A stretch of DNA of 64,000 nucleotides from Asterella californica (Eukaryota > Streptophyta > Marchantiopsida > Marchantiales > Aytoniaceae). A program made the position numbers and the translations under genes. Location: the NCBI GenBank assembly GCA_036924285.1, contig JAYKYS010000001.1, positions 2,279,501 through 2,343,500 of the forward strand, written 5' to 3'. Below the pieces are notes generated by a model, which had not been told where the DNA came from, did not search any database, and saw only the letters and a list, made by a program, of their open reading frames with translations. This document shows, one piece after another, positions 34,623 through 47,404 of this stretch (position 1 is the stretch's first letter; each line of letters starts with the position of its first letter).

Positions 34623-37600
34623 GAAAAGCTCTAAGAAAACTCCAAGATTTGAAAGTTTAGCCTATTTGTGAAATTCCAAATCGGGAATATTTTATGCTGA
34701 CTATGCCCGGAACACTGGGGGTTCCCGTTATAATAATCTCTTTCCCGGCCATTACTTTACACGTTTTCCGGCATTGTAATTCTGCGTTTGGACCAAAGCA
34801 GAACTCCCGAATTCGTATTAGGTTTCCCTGCACATTTCCGGGTTTCCAGAGGAAAGCCACAATTGCCAATAGAAATTATGGGTGTTTGGGTAAAAGGAAT
34901 TCTCTCCTGTTTAACGATGTTATAAATGCAAATTTAGGAAAATAGAAACAGAGCACTCACTTGTCTGTAGCATGCATGTGAAGAACAGCAAAAAACAGAA
35001 TTACAGCAAGGAGAGCCATAAAGGAGAGCAATAAATGCAAACTTCAGGAAGAGCAGCAAACTTGAAACTTTTAATCACTCCAGCAGGGATTGAATTTGAG
35101 TAGCTCTCTAGTAGTGGTTGAGAGTACTATTCTTTTTATAATATATTCACTTTTCAGTGAGTGTTTTCCTGAAGGACAAATAACAAATTAGCTGCTAAAG
35201 AAAAAGGAGTATGGTGATACAATCATTCCTCGTGATAATCACAAATCTCACAAAGATAGAATTTTTTCTAAATTAGATTCGACCTTAAAAATCACTATCT
35301 CGCTACATGTAAGCATACTTTTGCACTTGCAAAAGTATGTGATTATGAATAACATTTTCGGTCGATATCAGACTGACCTCTACATTTGAACCATGTTTCA
35401 CCAACTCACTTCTTGATCAATATTAATCAAACCCTAACCTGTACAACCCTGACATAGTGAACACTAACAGGTAATCACATGAGAGAAAATTCCTTTGTAA
35501 AAAGAGATTACGAATCTATAGTCACATCTTGGAATTTTGTAACGTACATCATATCATATGTATATTAGCACAAATCCTTATAATCACAAAAATATCGAGC
35601 ACCGAGTATATAATTATGGCGAGGTACAACTCTAGTGAAAAGAAAACAAGGACTACGTGACTACGCGTTATGCGTTAAACTCCGTTCCTCGGAGTGCTTA
35701 CCTCCCTTTTTCTAACCTTATGATAATAAGACAAAATACAATGTACGACAAAGATTCCGTTGCTTCTTGGTTTCACAATCGACGACGTATAACTATGCTA
35801 ACGCATAGCAACAATATGAACAAAGAGTGGTAGTCGCCTTGAATAAATAATGTCAATATCACAAACCAAAGAAAACAGCGCGAAGGTTACTCCTTTGAAC
35901 CAAGCACCACCAATATTATTCAGGAAGGAAGACGACTCGGAGGAACTCCCGGCCGGACCAGCGGCACAAGTATTCTGCAGCAAAAGAAATAGCAGTTAGG
36001 TGGATGAAAGAGCAGTTTTGGAATGAAGAGATGTCTCCAAGTAGCATCCTTAAGTGTAAGGCAAGACGTTACGGGACTTTCTGTTAAATAGGATTTGTTA
36101 ACCACATCAGCTGTGACTACCCTGTACCGAACTAATAACGTTATTCACCAGGAGATTTCCAATTTGTAGAAGCGGGTGAAATGATAGGCAAGAGGACTGA
36201 TCGAGCTACAAATGAAATGATAGACAAGAGGACTGAACAAAGACAGATAGCATCGAATATGTTCAATGGAATATCAACTGTGTGCTATCGGTATGAATGA
36301 CAGCTGCCCGACGACTGATTACACATTGTGGTAAATAATATAAGATGAGTACTGAAGCACGTCTACTAAATAGAGTCAAATGAAATGACAGAGGTATGAA
36401 GCACATGTACCTCATGCTGTCGTAGAAGACAGCAGGTTAAGAAACATGACCGACTCAAGGATCAACTCAAGTCACGAAAAAAATAAAACCGCATGAGGTA
36501 AGTGACTGCAGAGATGAAGCACTTCACAGCAAGCGAACTTAACCCTGATTGATTACAAAGCAGTTCAAGGAACAAATGCGGAGACATCAAACTTCGCTCC
36601 CGAATTGCATCAGCGGAATCCAACGGAACAAACCCCGCTAGTAGTGGAGATTCGAGATGTGGTCCCTCCCGCTTGCCTCCACCATCGCCACGCAAGGGGA
36701 AGATGGTGCACGAGCTTTGCTGCTGTCGCTCGTCATCGACTTACTCCGGGACATGGTCCTTGTGCCGCGCTCGAGAAGCCATACTGAGACCCAGTAATCT
36801 TCCCTGTGCATTAGCGTTTCCTTCTTGCCGAGACACATTTGAATTTTGAATGAGACCTCTCTAACTGGTAAATTTCTACAGTACTGTTCATGAATCTAAA
36901 GGTTACTTGTACTTTCCCATTTCCCAGAGAATTTCCACATCGTCCTTTAATTTAATTTACATGTCCAACGCTCTTTTACTACAAGAAGAGTTAGCAAGAG
37001 GTTTCCAGGTAGTCGATAGTACTGTAGATACCTCTCACGGGCACTCTTAAGCAGGTTGAGATGGAATAGGCTAACCTACAGCTCAGCATTACACCGTCTA
37101 TTTACTCACGAGACGCGAGGCACGTAACTTATCCTACTTTGGGTAAGATATATCAACGAGGAAGTCACTAGACTCTAGAGAGACTTTAGTGTGAGCTGTG
37201 ATCTGTGTTTTCATTCTTTCATCGTCCTCAAATCGTTCTGGGCTTATTAACACTAATGAATAGGTGAGACTTATTTAGTGCACGTGCTGTTTTGATGAAG
37301 TGATGGTGAAGGACAGTAAGAAGTTTGTACAAGGCATCGTCGTAAAGTAAGGAAGAAAGTATCATAATGTGGAGAGCGACAGGCCTTAGAAAGTTATTTT
37401 TTGATAAGAAAAGCTCGACAAAATAGAAAGGCCTTAGAAAGTTACCTTTTTAATAAGAAATTAAACCTTTTTGTTAGAGAATATGTTCTCTGCAGCAGTT
37501 AAAAATGAAGCACTCTTTACACATAAAGTCCCGGGTCCCTGTCCTCTCTCATGAAAGAGGGATTTAATCTTAAACCCCAAGTATGAGTGTAAAAGTATAA

Positions 37601-37694
37601 AAGTGAAATATCCTTTTTTTCCTCGTAGTGTTTTTTAAATCTAAAAAATATATTTTATTCTGCTCCAAGAAATGCTTAAATTTTCATTTTAACA

Positions 37695-37723
37695 TTTCTC
37701 TGTAAATTCTATTTACAGAGAAA
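37695..37723. repeat. 13-bp perfect inverted repeat, 3-nt loop
   Basis: tttctctgtaaat (37695-37707) pairs with atttacagagaaa (37711-37723). It sits just beyond the 3' end of the decayed coding relic at 37735-38250, and may be unrelated. Confidence 0.8.
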
Positions 37724-37734
37724 GGCTATAGTCA

Positions 37735-38250
37735 CCAAAGGCTCACCAGGAGGATCAAAGGGAAGGGTATGATCTCTCTTCTCCTGTCTGACCATCTCCC
37801 GTGTGTTCTCCTGCAGCCTAAACGAGCTCATGACACTATCATACAACATCTTGGCTGAATCTTCAACCTGCTTGATTGTCACACGTATCCTCTTATGAGT
37901 TGGCTCAGAAGATTTGACAACATCTTCTCCACTTCTTTCTCTCTCTCATGGCTGTGACGTAGACCTCCGTATGATCCACTACCAAGCCCTTGAGAGAGAC
38001 AATATGCGTCTCTTGAGTCTACTGCTCCATCTTGCTCTTCTATAGAGTCTTACAGCAACCTCCTCCTTCTAGGAAGTCAATACTCTAGCCACCTATACAG
38101 CTGCTACCTATTGCTGGAATTGATGTAGCTGCCCCTCCATCATCTTCTGTTGTATCCTCTAGGCCTTCACGTCTGCCTCCAGTGCAAAGATCTTCTTATT
38201 ACTCTCCATCTGTAACTCACTTTCTCTCTTCTCTCACGCCAAAATATTCT
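37735..38250 (-). pseudogene. decayed coiled-coil coding sequence
   Basis: On the minus strand the stretch reads as a Glu/Gln/Lys-rich helical protein: MESNKKIFALEADVKA, RIQQKMMEGQLHQFQQ and KEEVAVRL in one frame, interrupted by four TAG stops (38159-38161, 38108-38110, 38093-38095, 38069-38071). Two frame changes lead to HIVSLKGLVVDHTEVYVTAM, then IRVTIKQVEDSAKMLYDSVM. All four stops could derive from CAG (Gln). It looks like a dead gene or an unidentified retrotransposon gag; I cannot name the parent. Confidence 0.5.
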
Positions 38251-41200
38251 TGACTATATTTCTCAGTTTGTAGTACCTCGAGCTTCTCCATGATGTAAAG
38301 ATATCGTCACATTTTTCACCTCTATGGGTAGTAAGCACATTCGGAGCTTGTCATCAGGTCTCAACTTGAAAAGTACCCTCTAACAATGGTGTTGTCTTAT
38401 GCTGGAAGACAGCACTTCCTTCAGCATCAAATCCATCAAGATACTGCAACTCTTTCAAATATTTCCAGATCTATGTGTTATTATGTTGTGACACGGCTCA
38501 CATGTAAATTTAGTGTAGAACTTGTATTGTGTTGTTTTTTATGTCTCACGAATCTTTTCATGTATTCATGTATGACAGTGTATTAAGTGCAACATTCACG
38601 GTTATCTAGGATATGAGATCGCATGATAATGAGACGTGTCAGCTTAGTGGTCCGTGGACATTCTTGTGAGTGACTGTTGTTGTCATATTTGTGTATAAGC
38701 TAGAGGGTCGAAGGTTCGTGGGAGCATTCTTCTTTGCGTGGTGTTCCTTGAGTATTTCTTAGTGTCTTACATGAAGGGTGAGGAGCTGCGAGAGTTGTAC
38801 TCATGGAGGGAGGATTGATCTGAGTTCTAGATCTTTCATTTCTGAATTCGTTTCATATCAAGCTTCACTACATCAATCGCTATCACTTTTGACAATGATT
38901 CGTTGTCTACTTTGGTGATGAGTTCATGGAGAAGGCGATGGACTTGTCTATTCAGATGATCTTGCCGATCGTCACATATGGAGACAATTGAGACTTGACT
39001 GTGTACATCTTATTTTACAGGTGAATGGACCTAACTTTCTAGTCCACGTCTCTTTCATCGTCTGGGTTGATATCTGATGTCATTGCCGACGGAAGATCAG
39101 TCATCGCATGTGGATCACGAGGAACTTTGGTGAGGAGTATTGTAATCAAGTGATGGGATCCTCATTTCTTTTTGTCGTACTTTTCATCATAGATCGATTC
39201 AAGGTCATCATCTTGACTTTGTATTGAATCTCATGTATTTTCGTGTCATTGTCTTCTCTTCGCTCGTCGAAGGTGATTATCCTATGTTAAGGTTAGGGTC
39301 GGAAGTAATTTGGTTCAAGCTTTGAAAGTGTAAAGGTGTTTTAGGGTTAAAACTCGAGCTAAAGTGTCAAGTAGGAGATAAAGTGATCTCCAATCTCCTT
39401 TCTCATTGGTCCATTTTTTATCAATCAAGTTCATCCAAGTCCCAAGGATGCTTTTGAGTTTTTCACGGTCTTCTCGAGATTCATTCGCGGATTGTGAGGT
39501 CTCGTTGAGAAGCTCTCGAGCTAAACTACAATCTGGAGGTGAATTTCGATAGATTTGGAGCTCTGATCGGGGTCTTATGATCGTTCAAAGTTAGGGAGAT
39601 CAGATCGATATCTCGAATCACGTTTCTAAGTGTCTCGAGAGTTTGAGAGATGATCTTTCGGTGTTGTCAAGGGGATTGGATAGTTGACGCCGTTCTGGTT
39701 GCAATGATGTAATAGTCCTACGCTTGGATTGGATTCGACCTCGAAATGATAGATTGAAGTTGACTATGACAGTTGAGAGACATAAGTAAAATTTTTTTGT
39801 TTGGATTCAAGGATTGAGTTGTTCTATGAGCATGGGATCTAATCTCGGAATGAAAATTTTTGATAGTGGAGTGTGTCATATCAGCTTACTACATGTGAAA
39901 TTTCAGCTCATTTGATCAAGAGAAGGTGTTGGGGTCGTGGATTTTAGCCACCGGGGTCTGTAAAGCTCATAAGCTAGCACAGACGAAAGGCTTGGTCCAT
40001 TTCGTGCAATTGGTTTAGGTTCTGAAGCTAAAAATTTTGAGAGTAGTAGTGGAGGACTAGAGGGAATTTCCTATGAAGTTTGAGCCCAGTTGGAAGTTCA
40101 TGTTGGGGGCAAGAGGTTACCGAAGTTCAGACTACAACGTGATGGGTTTCGAAGGAAAAGAGTGATTTCTCCTACTTGGTTGGCTTCGACCAAACGACTT
40201 GGGGATTGGAGGTGGAACTTCATGCAAGTGCTGCAAGGGAGATGAAGGAGCTATGTTGTGAATTTAGCATGGAGATCATACTCAGATAAGGCGTTAGACT
40301 ATGTCGAAGTTGCTGATTGAGAATCTCTAACAGCGAGATATCATTGTCTTCGGCATCACGTCCTGAGCTCATTGACTACTTGCTGCGTGCATGTCTTACT
40401 TTATTGGGAAGCTTGTACAATATGCTATATGTTGCTGTAAGGTTCACCTTGTATCATCCTCATATCAACGGACCATATGAAGTCAAAAAGTTGAGTGTTT
40501 AGGTAGCTTGTCGAAGAAAACTAGTGAAGAGAATATTGCTAGTGCACATTTGAAGGCGTTACTGTGATTTAAGCACATGTTTATTATGATTGAATCCTTT
40601 TTGCACTTAGAATAAGATTGAACGTTCAGTTGTGATGCATGGTGCACGAGTGTTACACTTGAGGTCAGGTTAGGCTAGTAGAAACCAAAATAGAGCTTGA
40701 TAGATTAGGTATTGATGGCATTAGTATTTCATCGAGTAAGTCCATGGTATTGTTGTATCTCTCTATAGCCAGATACCATGTGTATTCTCAAATCATACTT
40801 CACGCTCCATGACAGTTGGTGAACTCGACATGAAACATCTGAGGTTGAGAGATACATTTTGTTTTTGCAACCATGGACGTTGAAAGTTTATCTCAATTCA
40901 TAGATGAGGCTTCTACGACTGGAGAGGTTTCAAAGGTGACCAAGCTTTCACAGTCTATATGCGAGTGCGTGATGCATTTGCTTTAGTAATGCAACAACAG
41001 CAATGGAATGGAAGAAAAATCGACCATCCTAAAAGAATCCACGATGGCACGTCACTTACTTTCTGATTCTAATCCAACACAAACCATGTGCATGATTAAC
41101 TCCAACTGAAAAATAGTTCTCATCTCCAGAAAAATAAACTCCCTCTCCGACCTCAGTTCTATGTCAAATGATTACACATCCAAAGTAAATAAAACACGAG

Positions 41201-42781
41201 CATCTCTGAAAATGCTTCTAGAAAACGTCCGTATACTCCTTATGAAATTATAACTCCTTTTTGTGAATCAAGAATATTTGAAAAGGTTCTAATTCTGAAA
41301 CCCTAATCAAGCCTTGCCTTTGACCTCTATTGATATGCTTTACTACTCCTCGAAGTGACGAGTCTTTCTAAATAGCATTGATGATCGTGGTTATGTTTGG
41401 ATACCCCAAATTCCCTCCCTATACTACGCTCTAGACTCCAAATAACATTACATGTGTAACAACCGCAGATTGATGTTCACCTTTGCAGTTATTCTCAAAA
41501 AGAATGGAAGTTATACTGAAATGCTAGCAATTCCTATGAAAATAAGGAGAAAATGTTACAATCTTCATTGAATGACTTTCAAACTAGCAACAAAACCTTA
41601 GATAAAGTAACTCTAAAACACATCCTTGGTTAGAACTTTAGTTTGAATCATTTTACTCCATGTTAAGGTTTAAAACTTTCACAATGAATTTTTAACTTAT
41701 GGATATGGTAGCATGAAGTTCTGTGAGAAACAGACGTGCTACTAAATTAAAGCTCGTCTTAGCAAAATTCAAAACGCATATAGCATTCTCACAGACGTGA
41801 AACTTTTAAAAAACCCTTCAAGGACATGAAAGCCCGTTAATTTGCAAGAGTGATATGTAGACTATCCGTGCATATTTACCCTTCCATCCTCATATAGAAA
41901 GATCCATATGAAGGGACTTTTTCTGTAAAAGTATAGATCTTTAATTAAAGTTCAAGAAAACGAGTTGGAGCATTTCATTCGACTGTGTTATAATAATATA
42001 GTTCACTTGTTTCACTTTCTGTGTATCCAAGTCTAACATCTTTTCTAGGTCCCATAGAAAGAACAAAAATTGTTTATGTTTAGAAGTATTTACCTAAGCT
42101 CCTTTTTGTTCTTTTTCTTTGACATTAAAAATCTGAATAAATCTAGCTACAGGTTACTCTTCCTTGCATATTTAAACATCTTTCTTGATATTCTTTTCAG
42201 CCGACTACAAGATATCTTAACTGATAAGTTATCACTAGTTTGAGAGTCAGATTTTCACCCGAAATTCCGGTTTGTCCTTTTCATTTCTTCTGCAGATCTG
42301 TCACTTTGTATACACATTGTCTTTTGGGAAACGTGCATATTATACAAATATATATATCTTTAGTTTATTACCAAAACTTTTTTCCTGGAAAGGTTCAAAT
42401 TGTTCTTAAATTAAAGCATAGTTAAAGACTTTAGTTGTTATTTATTGACTTTCTATAGTTTTATGGTCGACACATGACACCTCCTTGCTCTTTACAAGTT
42501 TATCTTTTCTTCTCAGCCAGTGTGTAAATAATCACACGAGTAGAATAAAAAATAAAAAATAAAAAATAAAAAATTTAGAGTTCATCCCGTTCAACTTATC
42601 ACCACTGTTCAGAACTCTGACCATTACGTTGTTCTTATTGCATTATTATGAATTGCTTTGGAATGACCCAGCGAGATTTTCTTCTCGTTATTATGTGTGT
42701 TTTAGGATAATTTTCTCTAATGACTTATTTGAGATCTTTTCCTCATTATTACATGAATAATCCTTAGAATGATTTCCTTCA
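38251..42781. other. intergenic region without supported genes
   Basis: No ORF above 66 codons looks coding. 38600-40500 is rich in G and T on the plus strand and could be old retrotransposon sequence, but I see no LTR pair. An A-rich microsatellite (42543-42574) lies near the right end. Confidence 0.4.
42543..42574. repeat. (ATAAAAA)n microsatellite
   Basis: About four tandem copies of the 7-mer ataaaaa. Confidence 0.85.
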
Positions 42782-43135
42782 ATGATCATGGGGATATTTT
42801 CCTCTGGTTATAGGCGATTATCGCCATCTTTTTTTGCGAGAATATGCCGCCAAAGCGTGGTTTCGTGCAAGGGTTGGAATAGGACAAGCATGAATGGCAG
42901 AAATAAAGTCAGGATACGACACAGGAACACGAGAGGGGGTGGAAAAAAGAAAAGAATTAAATTTGATTTAACCAGTTTAGAACATGAAGATCATAAGAAA
43001 CTCTTCAGAGCCCGGATAGTAATTCAGAACATGGGAGAAGGTCGAGAAGAAAATGTGAGTTGATTTTGATTTAACTAGTTTAGGAAGTGAAGAGTATAAG
43101 AAGCTCCTCGAAGTATTGAGTTTATTTTAGATTTT
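42782..43135 (+). other. coding-like segment with a duplicated 49-bp motif
   Basis: A 93-codon ORF (42782-43063) ends in a basic patch and FDLTSLEHEDHKKLF. A 49-bp direct repeat of 42962-43010 recurs at 43065-43113 and in the matching frame gives FDLTSLGSEEYKKLLEVLS before a stop. A consensus-like donor (aat|gtgagt, 43055) lies between. The repeated peptide could be a fragment of a retroelement gag, where similar Leu-rich segments occur, but I cannot assign it. Confidence 0.35.
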
Positions 43136-45093
43136 TATTATTGAGACAAACCTTGGTCTTCTCTACCTGCTCTCACTGAAGTTCTCTACATCGACTTTTC
43201 TTTGGAAACGAAGAACAGAAGTTGCATGCTCTTTGAACCATAAGTGATGCAGGTCTAGAATCGCCACTAGTATGTAACTACTATAAATTGCTCACTTGAT
43301 TTATTAAATCAACAGTTTAATTTATTATCTAACCTTTCAAGATGGAAAAGTTAGGTAATAAATTAAAAGATCTGTGCATGTTTCTCCTCTTCCGAACTTA
43401 GAAGCGATTAAGAAATATGCACATATTCTTCTCTTTCGAACTTCCAACATGCATATTCATCCAAACTAAGTAGGATCTTTTTATTTCAGTGTCAATGTAT
43501 TTTTGAAATAAATTAGTTTTTGACTCCATCCGATCATGTGCTCTCCTCGTAAGCTCTAACGAGGACCAAATTGTGAGTTGACCCTTCTAAACTCAAAAGA
43601 CTGATTTCAAAGTTTTTTACATATTTTCTTAGAGAGAAACTCGAGAGATCAACTCTTTGTATTTTGCTGATAACATATGTGAGTCAATTTTAATATTTTA
43701 ATATCTCTATTTTATTTTTAAATTGATTTTTGGAAAACTTTTTATTTTATAAAAAAGTTCTCAGAATAAAAACATTTTATATATAATATACTCTATTTTT
43801 ACTTCAAATTTCATTTAAAATAAAAATAATCGATTTTTAAAAATTTTAATGAAAATAATTTAAAATATTATAACAAAAACTATTAATGAACCCCTGAGGA
43901 GAGTTACCTAACCCCACCCATTTTAATTCTGTAAAAATAGTGATATCAATTTTCTATTCTTCCCTTGCTACCAAGGACCATTCTTGCGAATCTTTACACT
44001 TTATTTACAATGAGAAAATATCATTTTCTCCTTCCGGCTCTTTTCCAGACATGCACTTTAGATACATATTTTTCCCCTCTCCCGAACTTGGAAGAGGTGA
44101 AGAAATATGCACGCTTCTAATATAGGAAATGTCGATAGTATGCATACTAACCTGTCCGCACCTGCATATTCACCCTGAAAATGGAAGAGGGCTGCAAGGT
44201 ACATTCATTTATTAATATTTCGTTTTAGTGTTGTAGACTCTCGCACTTGTACCTTCTGAAGCACGTAGACCTGCACAACACTTATGGGTTTTTCAACAAC
44301 GTCTCTATTGTTTTTGGATAATTAACATATAAAATTTAAATTATTAATTTTGATTTTTATTATACTTAGTCTAGAATATTCATATAACTGTTATAATATT
44401 TCAATGTAACATAAAAATGTACCGCATCGAGCATGCTTATTCGTACAGTTTTATTCTGACTCATACTGTATGTGTTCGTTTTGTAGAAGTGTCGTAAGAC
44501 TTTATCTATAAAAATGAATAATCCAAATGTTTGAAAACAAACCTCATTTAGAAAACTGAATAGTCTAGGTGTTCATTCTGCTTTGACTTTATTATAGAAA
44601 CAGTTTGGTTTAACTCGTCTCGTGGATATTTTCTCCCCGATTCCTCTTTGCTCGAACAAAGAAAATTTTTGTTCCTTCCTAAATACATTTTATCAATATC
44701 CATGGAAATGCACGAATCACGATCAAGAATTTCTAAACGCTTTTCCCGCTTGTCCTTTACCTTCCCTCTGGCCGGAACCGCCACTGCTATGCATATTCTC
44801 CTTACGGAGCAATTCCTCCAAGTCTACTTTGTATGGAGAGCCGGCTCTACTGACAGCTAGACCAACGTCATCTACATGTACATCTACCATCACGAACGAG
44901 ATCTAAGAGTGTGGAGAACCAAGTACGACTTGAGGTAGACTATGATAGATATGATTGTTTGACTGTAATGACTGTGAGGAGAAATGTGACCCAATGACTA
45001 GCAAACCGATGGGAAGACTCCATCAAGCCTTACAAGGAAAAGAAGGACCCAAAGGGCCAAGCAACTACCACCCCGAAGGGAAGAACATCGGGG
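43136..45093. other. AT-rich intergenic region
   Basis: Contains the foldback at 43316-43367. Phrases such as agaaatatgcac and tgcatattcac recur several times at 43400-43470 and 44040-44180, echoing 16490-16560 and 18120, so parts belong to a dispersed AT-rich repeat family. ORFs at 44548-44906 have no recognisable features. Confidence 0.4.
43316..43367. repeat. foldback hairpin, family member B
   Basis: tttaatttattatctaac (43316-43333) pairs with gttaggtaataaattaaa (43350-43367) with one mismatch around a 16-nt loop. Shares its arms with 18157-18211. Confidence 0.75.
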
Positions 45094-45530
45094 CTAAGCC
45101 CCGCTATCAGTAGCTCTAAAATCGTCTGTCGCACTTATAATGTCAGAGACCAGAAAGTCAGTATCTCTACATACAACTAGTGTACCTGAAGAAGCATCAC
45201 CTACTGCGATTGCCCTCCTGTAAACGGCGCCTGCTAAAGCTCTTTGTAGAGCAATGGAAACTCGCTGCCTAAAAAACGAAGTGCAGAAAGAAAGAGAAAG
45301 TGGTACTCCCTGACGCCTCTCATGGTAGGCTCTAGCACAATCTCGCAGAAAGACGTCGAACTCCAAGCCTGTCAATCCGTATATCTCCACAACTAAGAGG
45401 ATGAAGCGATGCTTGGTCACCTTTGCTGCTGCCGCCACGCCTGCAGCCCATCCTGAGAGATGAGTGATCACCTGTGCCGTCACTGAATCCTGTGTCAGAT
45501 CTGTGATAACCACATCGACCACTGAGATCT
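45094..45530 (-). pseudogene. unrecognised ORF interrupted by element 3
   Basis: Minus-strand ORF of 142 codons or more that runs open to the left LTR of element 3. If the element and one copy of GATC are removed, the frame continues into 53264-53231, which supplies an ATG and 11 codons (MRADLYMKKED); the joined length is 157 codons with no stop. The protein has an Ala/Val-rich middle (SGWAAGVAAAAKVTKH), a hydrophobic strand (FILLVVEIYGL) and HERRQGVPLSLSFCTSFF. I do not recognise it. It may be a host gene exon or part of another repeat. Confidence 0.4.
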
Positions 45531-45534
45531 GATC

Positions 45535-46317
45535 TGTAACACCAAGGGTTGCATAGTAGTAAATATGTGATAAGTTATAACTATGTATGGTGAGTCTTCT
45601 AAATAAGTCCCAAGGCTAGACCATACTCTAAGTTAGTGACAGATAACTAAGAGTAGTCACAGTTAGAGTTGGAGGTATTTGAGGGCAGAATATTAGAATA
45701 TTCTAAAGTGTGAGAACTACTATTTTGTTTGGTTGTGCATAAAATGACAAAGATGTGAATAATACACTCTTGTCTTATGCGTGACTGATTTTTATTGGTT
45801 GTAGAGACTTAAGGGTCAAACAATCAAGAGGGTTGTTGACCTTTTTGGCTCAATTATGTGTTAGTATTTTGTCTTATAAGGAGCAATCCGAGATTCTTTT
45901 CAAAGATTCCTTTATACTTCTAGAAGGATCCTAATTATTAGAGTAGAGTCAAAGGAGGAGAAATCTACTCTTGACTTAGGACTTTTACCTTTGACTTGGT
46001 CTCGGTAAATTGCAGTAAATCAGATTTACAAGTAGTTACCATGGTAAATCTGCAGTAGTATAAATAGAGGGGTTGTGGAGTGACCTCTCATCCTCCCTTT
46101 GCTTTGTATTTGGAAGCCGTTAGGCCATATCTATAAAGGGTGTGTTTTTCATCTCTGCGTCTTCATGAGAGTTCTCGTTCCCAGTGAGAAAGAGATATGA
46201 GAATGTCGAGAGTTGGATTTAGCAGAGGCCTCCTAGTTCTATGATGCGCCTCACCAAAGGCCATCAGAGGTTTATCCTGGGTGAGAGATAGGACCGGTAG
46301 CACGCTTGAAGGTCACA
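45535..46317 (+). repeat. element 3 5' LTR
   Basis: TGTAACACC ... GGTCACA. TATA box tataaata at 46059-46066; just upstream is a 9-bp inverted repeat, cagatttac (46021-46029) / gtaaatctg (46044-46052). Matches 52448-53230. Confidence 0.95.
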
Positions 46318-46321
46318 TTTT

Positions 46322-46338
46322 TGGTTCCGTTGCCGGGA
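46322..46338 (+). other. element 3 primer-binding site (tRNA-Glu)
   Basis: TGGTTCCGTTGCCGGGA begins four bases after the 5' LTR and is complementary to the 3' end of plant tRNA-Glu (…CCCGGCAACGGAACCA). Confidence 0.85.
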
Positions 46339-46933
46339 CCTCACTAGGAGGCTTGAGAGATATGTTTCGTGTGCAGTTTTACATCAGACAGAAGGACGTT
46401 ATGAGAGAGCATATCGAGAGAACTCTTGGAGAGGTTAGAGCTACTGCCATGCTAGGGACCTTAGAGCCATTCGTGTATCCGGTTGTCATCTATGATGCAT
46501 TTGAGGTCATCTTGTACATTCTGTACACATAGGATGTTAGAATCAGCTGAAGAGAACGTGTCGAGTGTTAGAGTTTAAATATGAGAGTAGAGTGGTTCAT
46601 ATAATCCTATATGTTCATGAGGGTAGAGGATCAGATCACTCTTATCAGGTTCTTTGAGTGATAGTCCTTATCGTTGAGACTAAAAGGAGGAGAGACTAAG
46701 AGTCCGAAGGTGTAGACGATTCGCTTTGTGATCGAGTTTACAGTCACCGTCATTTTCTCTGTATTTCTCGGACGTCCTTGAAACTTCACGACGGACTGGA
46801 GAAGCTCATGATCTATCTATTGATCCAAAGATCACTAGTTTTGGAGCTACAGAGCTCAAGATATCGCTGTCAGAAGTTCAGCTGGTAGTCCAATCGATCA
46901 AAATCTGCATGGGGTCGAATTTAAGTCAAGATC

Positions 46934-47404
46934 ATGGAGGGTCAGAAAGAGTGGGTAGTGAGGCTTAGGAACCTTCCTCAAAATCTTGATGTCATAGTGG
47001 GTGTGGACGAACGTTCTAGAGAGTTAAAGGTTGAATTTGAAGAGAGAACGGAGAGAAACAAGCAAGACTCTTCCAAGAAGAAGTTGAGGACAGAACCGTG
47101 GTGCTACTTTTGTAGAGGGTTGGGTCACTATGCAGCAAGTTGTCCCGTGAGATTCAAGAGAGAAAACCCTCGTGAAGGAAGGAGTTCTATCGATCTAGGT
47201 CTCCGAGTTGGTCCCTCGTCTCCTTCGCGTGTTTTTAAAGACGAAAACATCTGCTCAAACTGTGGAATTGAAGGATTGTCAAAGGAGCACGAGTGTGGAG
47301 ACGTGATTGCCCTGTTGGCATCTACGTCTAGAAGACTGAGAGAGGAGCAAGGAGTTGAAACGGAGAAGCTGCCATCTTCAGACGAAAATTCAGCTAACGC
47401 ATGA
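46934..47404 (+). CDS. element 3 leader ORF with zinc knuckles
   Basis: 156-codon ORF from an ATG, upstream of and in a different frame from gag-pol. It has a canonical CCHC knuckle, CYFCRGLGHYAASC, and a second Cys/His cluster (CSNCGIEGLSKEHEC) with wider spacing. The basic patch RTERNKQDSSKKK precedes them. It may be a separate RNA-binding protein or the N-terminal gag part detached by a frameshift. A separate short ORF with a zinc knuckle ahead of capsid is unusual, because knuckles normally follow capsid. Confidence 0.6.
   Translation: MEGQKEWVVRLRNLPQNLDVIVGVDERSRELKVEFEERTERNKQDSSKKKLRTEPWCYFCRGLGHYAASCPVRFKRENPREGRSSIDLGLRVGPSSPSRVFKDENICSNCGIEGLSKEHECGDVIALLASTSRRLREEQGVETEKLPSSDENSANA

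Larger units (their letters stand above)
31344..37694. other. intergenic region with unassigned ORFs and small repeats
   Basis: The first ~500 bases are the likely promoter of the HDA8-like gene. A coding-like stretch at 32562-32918 (MSDVDSLSRPAKPAPEVMP, then a second frame with SLVEVAKDGEYLVPSKRKF) and another at 33394-33570 (FVTWAPFDSSGFGMTVDHVG) resemble no family I know. Minus-strand segments near 36600-36790 (PLLAGFVPLDSADAIRERS) and 35830-35960 (AGSSSESSSFLNNIGGAWF) may be exons of an unrecognised gene. Small repeats at 33954-34020 and 34549-34622 are listed separately. A telo-box AAACCCTAA is at 35429-35437. Confidence 0.35.

Noticed and set aside
46281..46532. 83-codon ORF
   Set aside because: It spans the LTR end and primer-binding site of element 3 and cannot be a separate gene.
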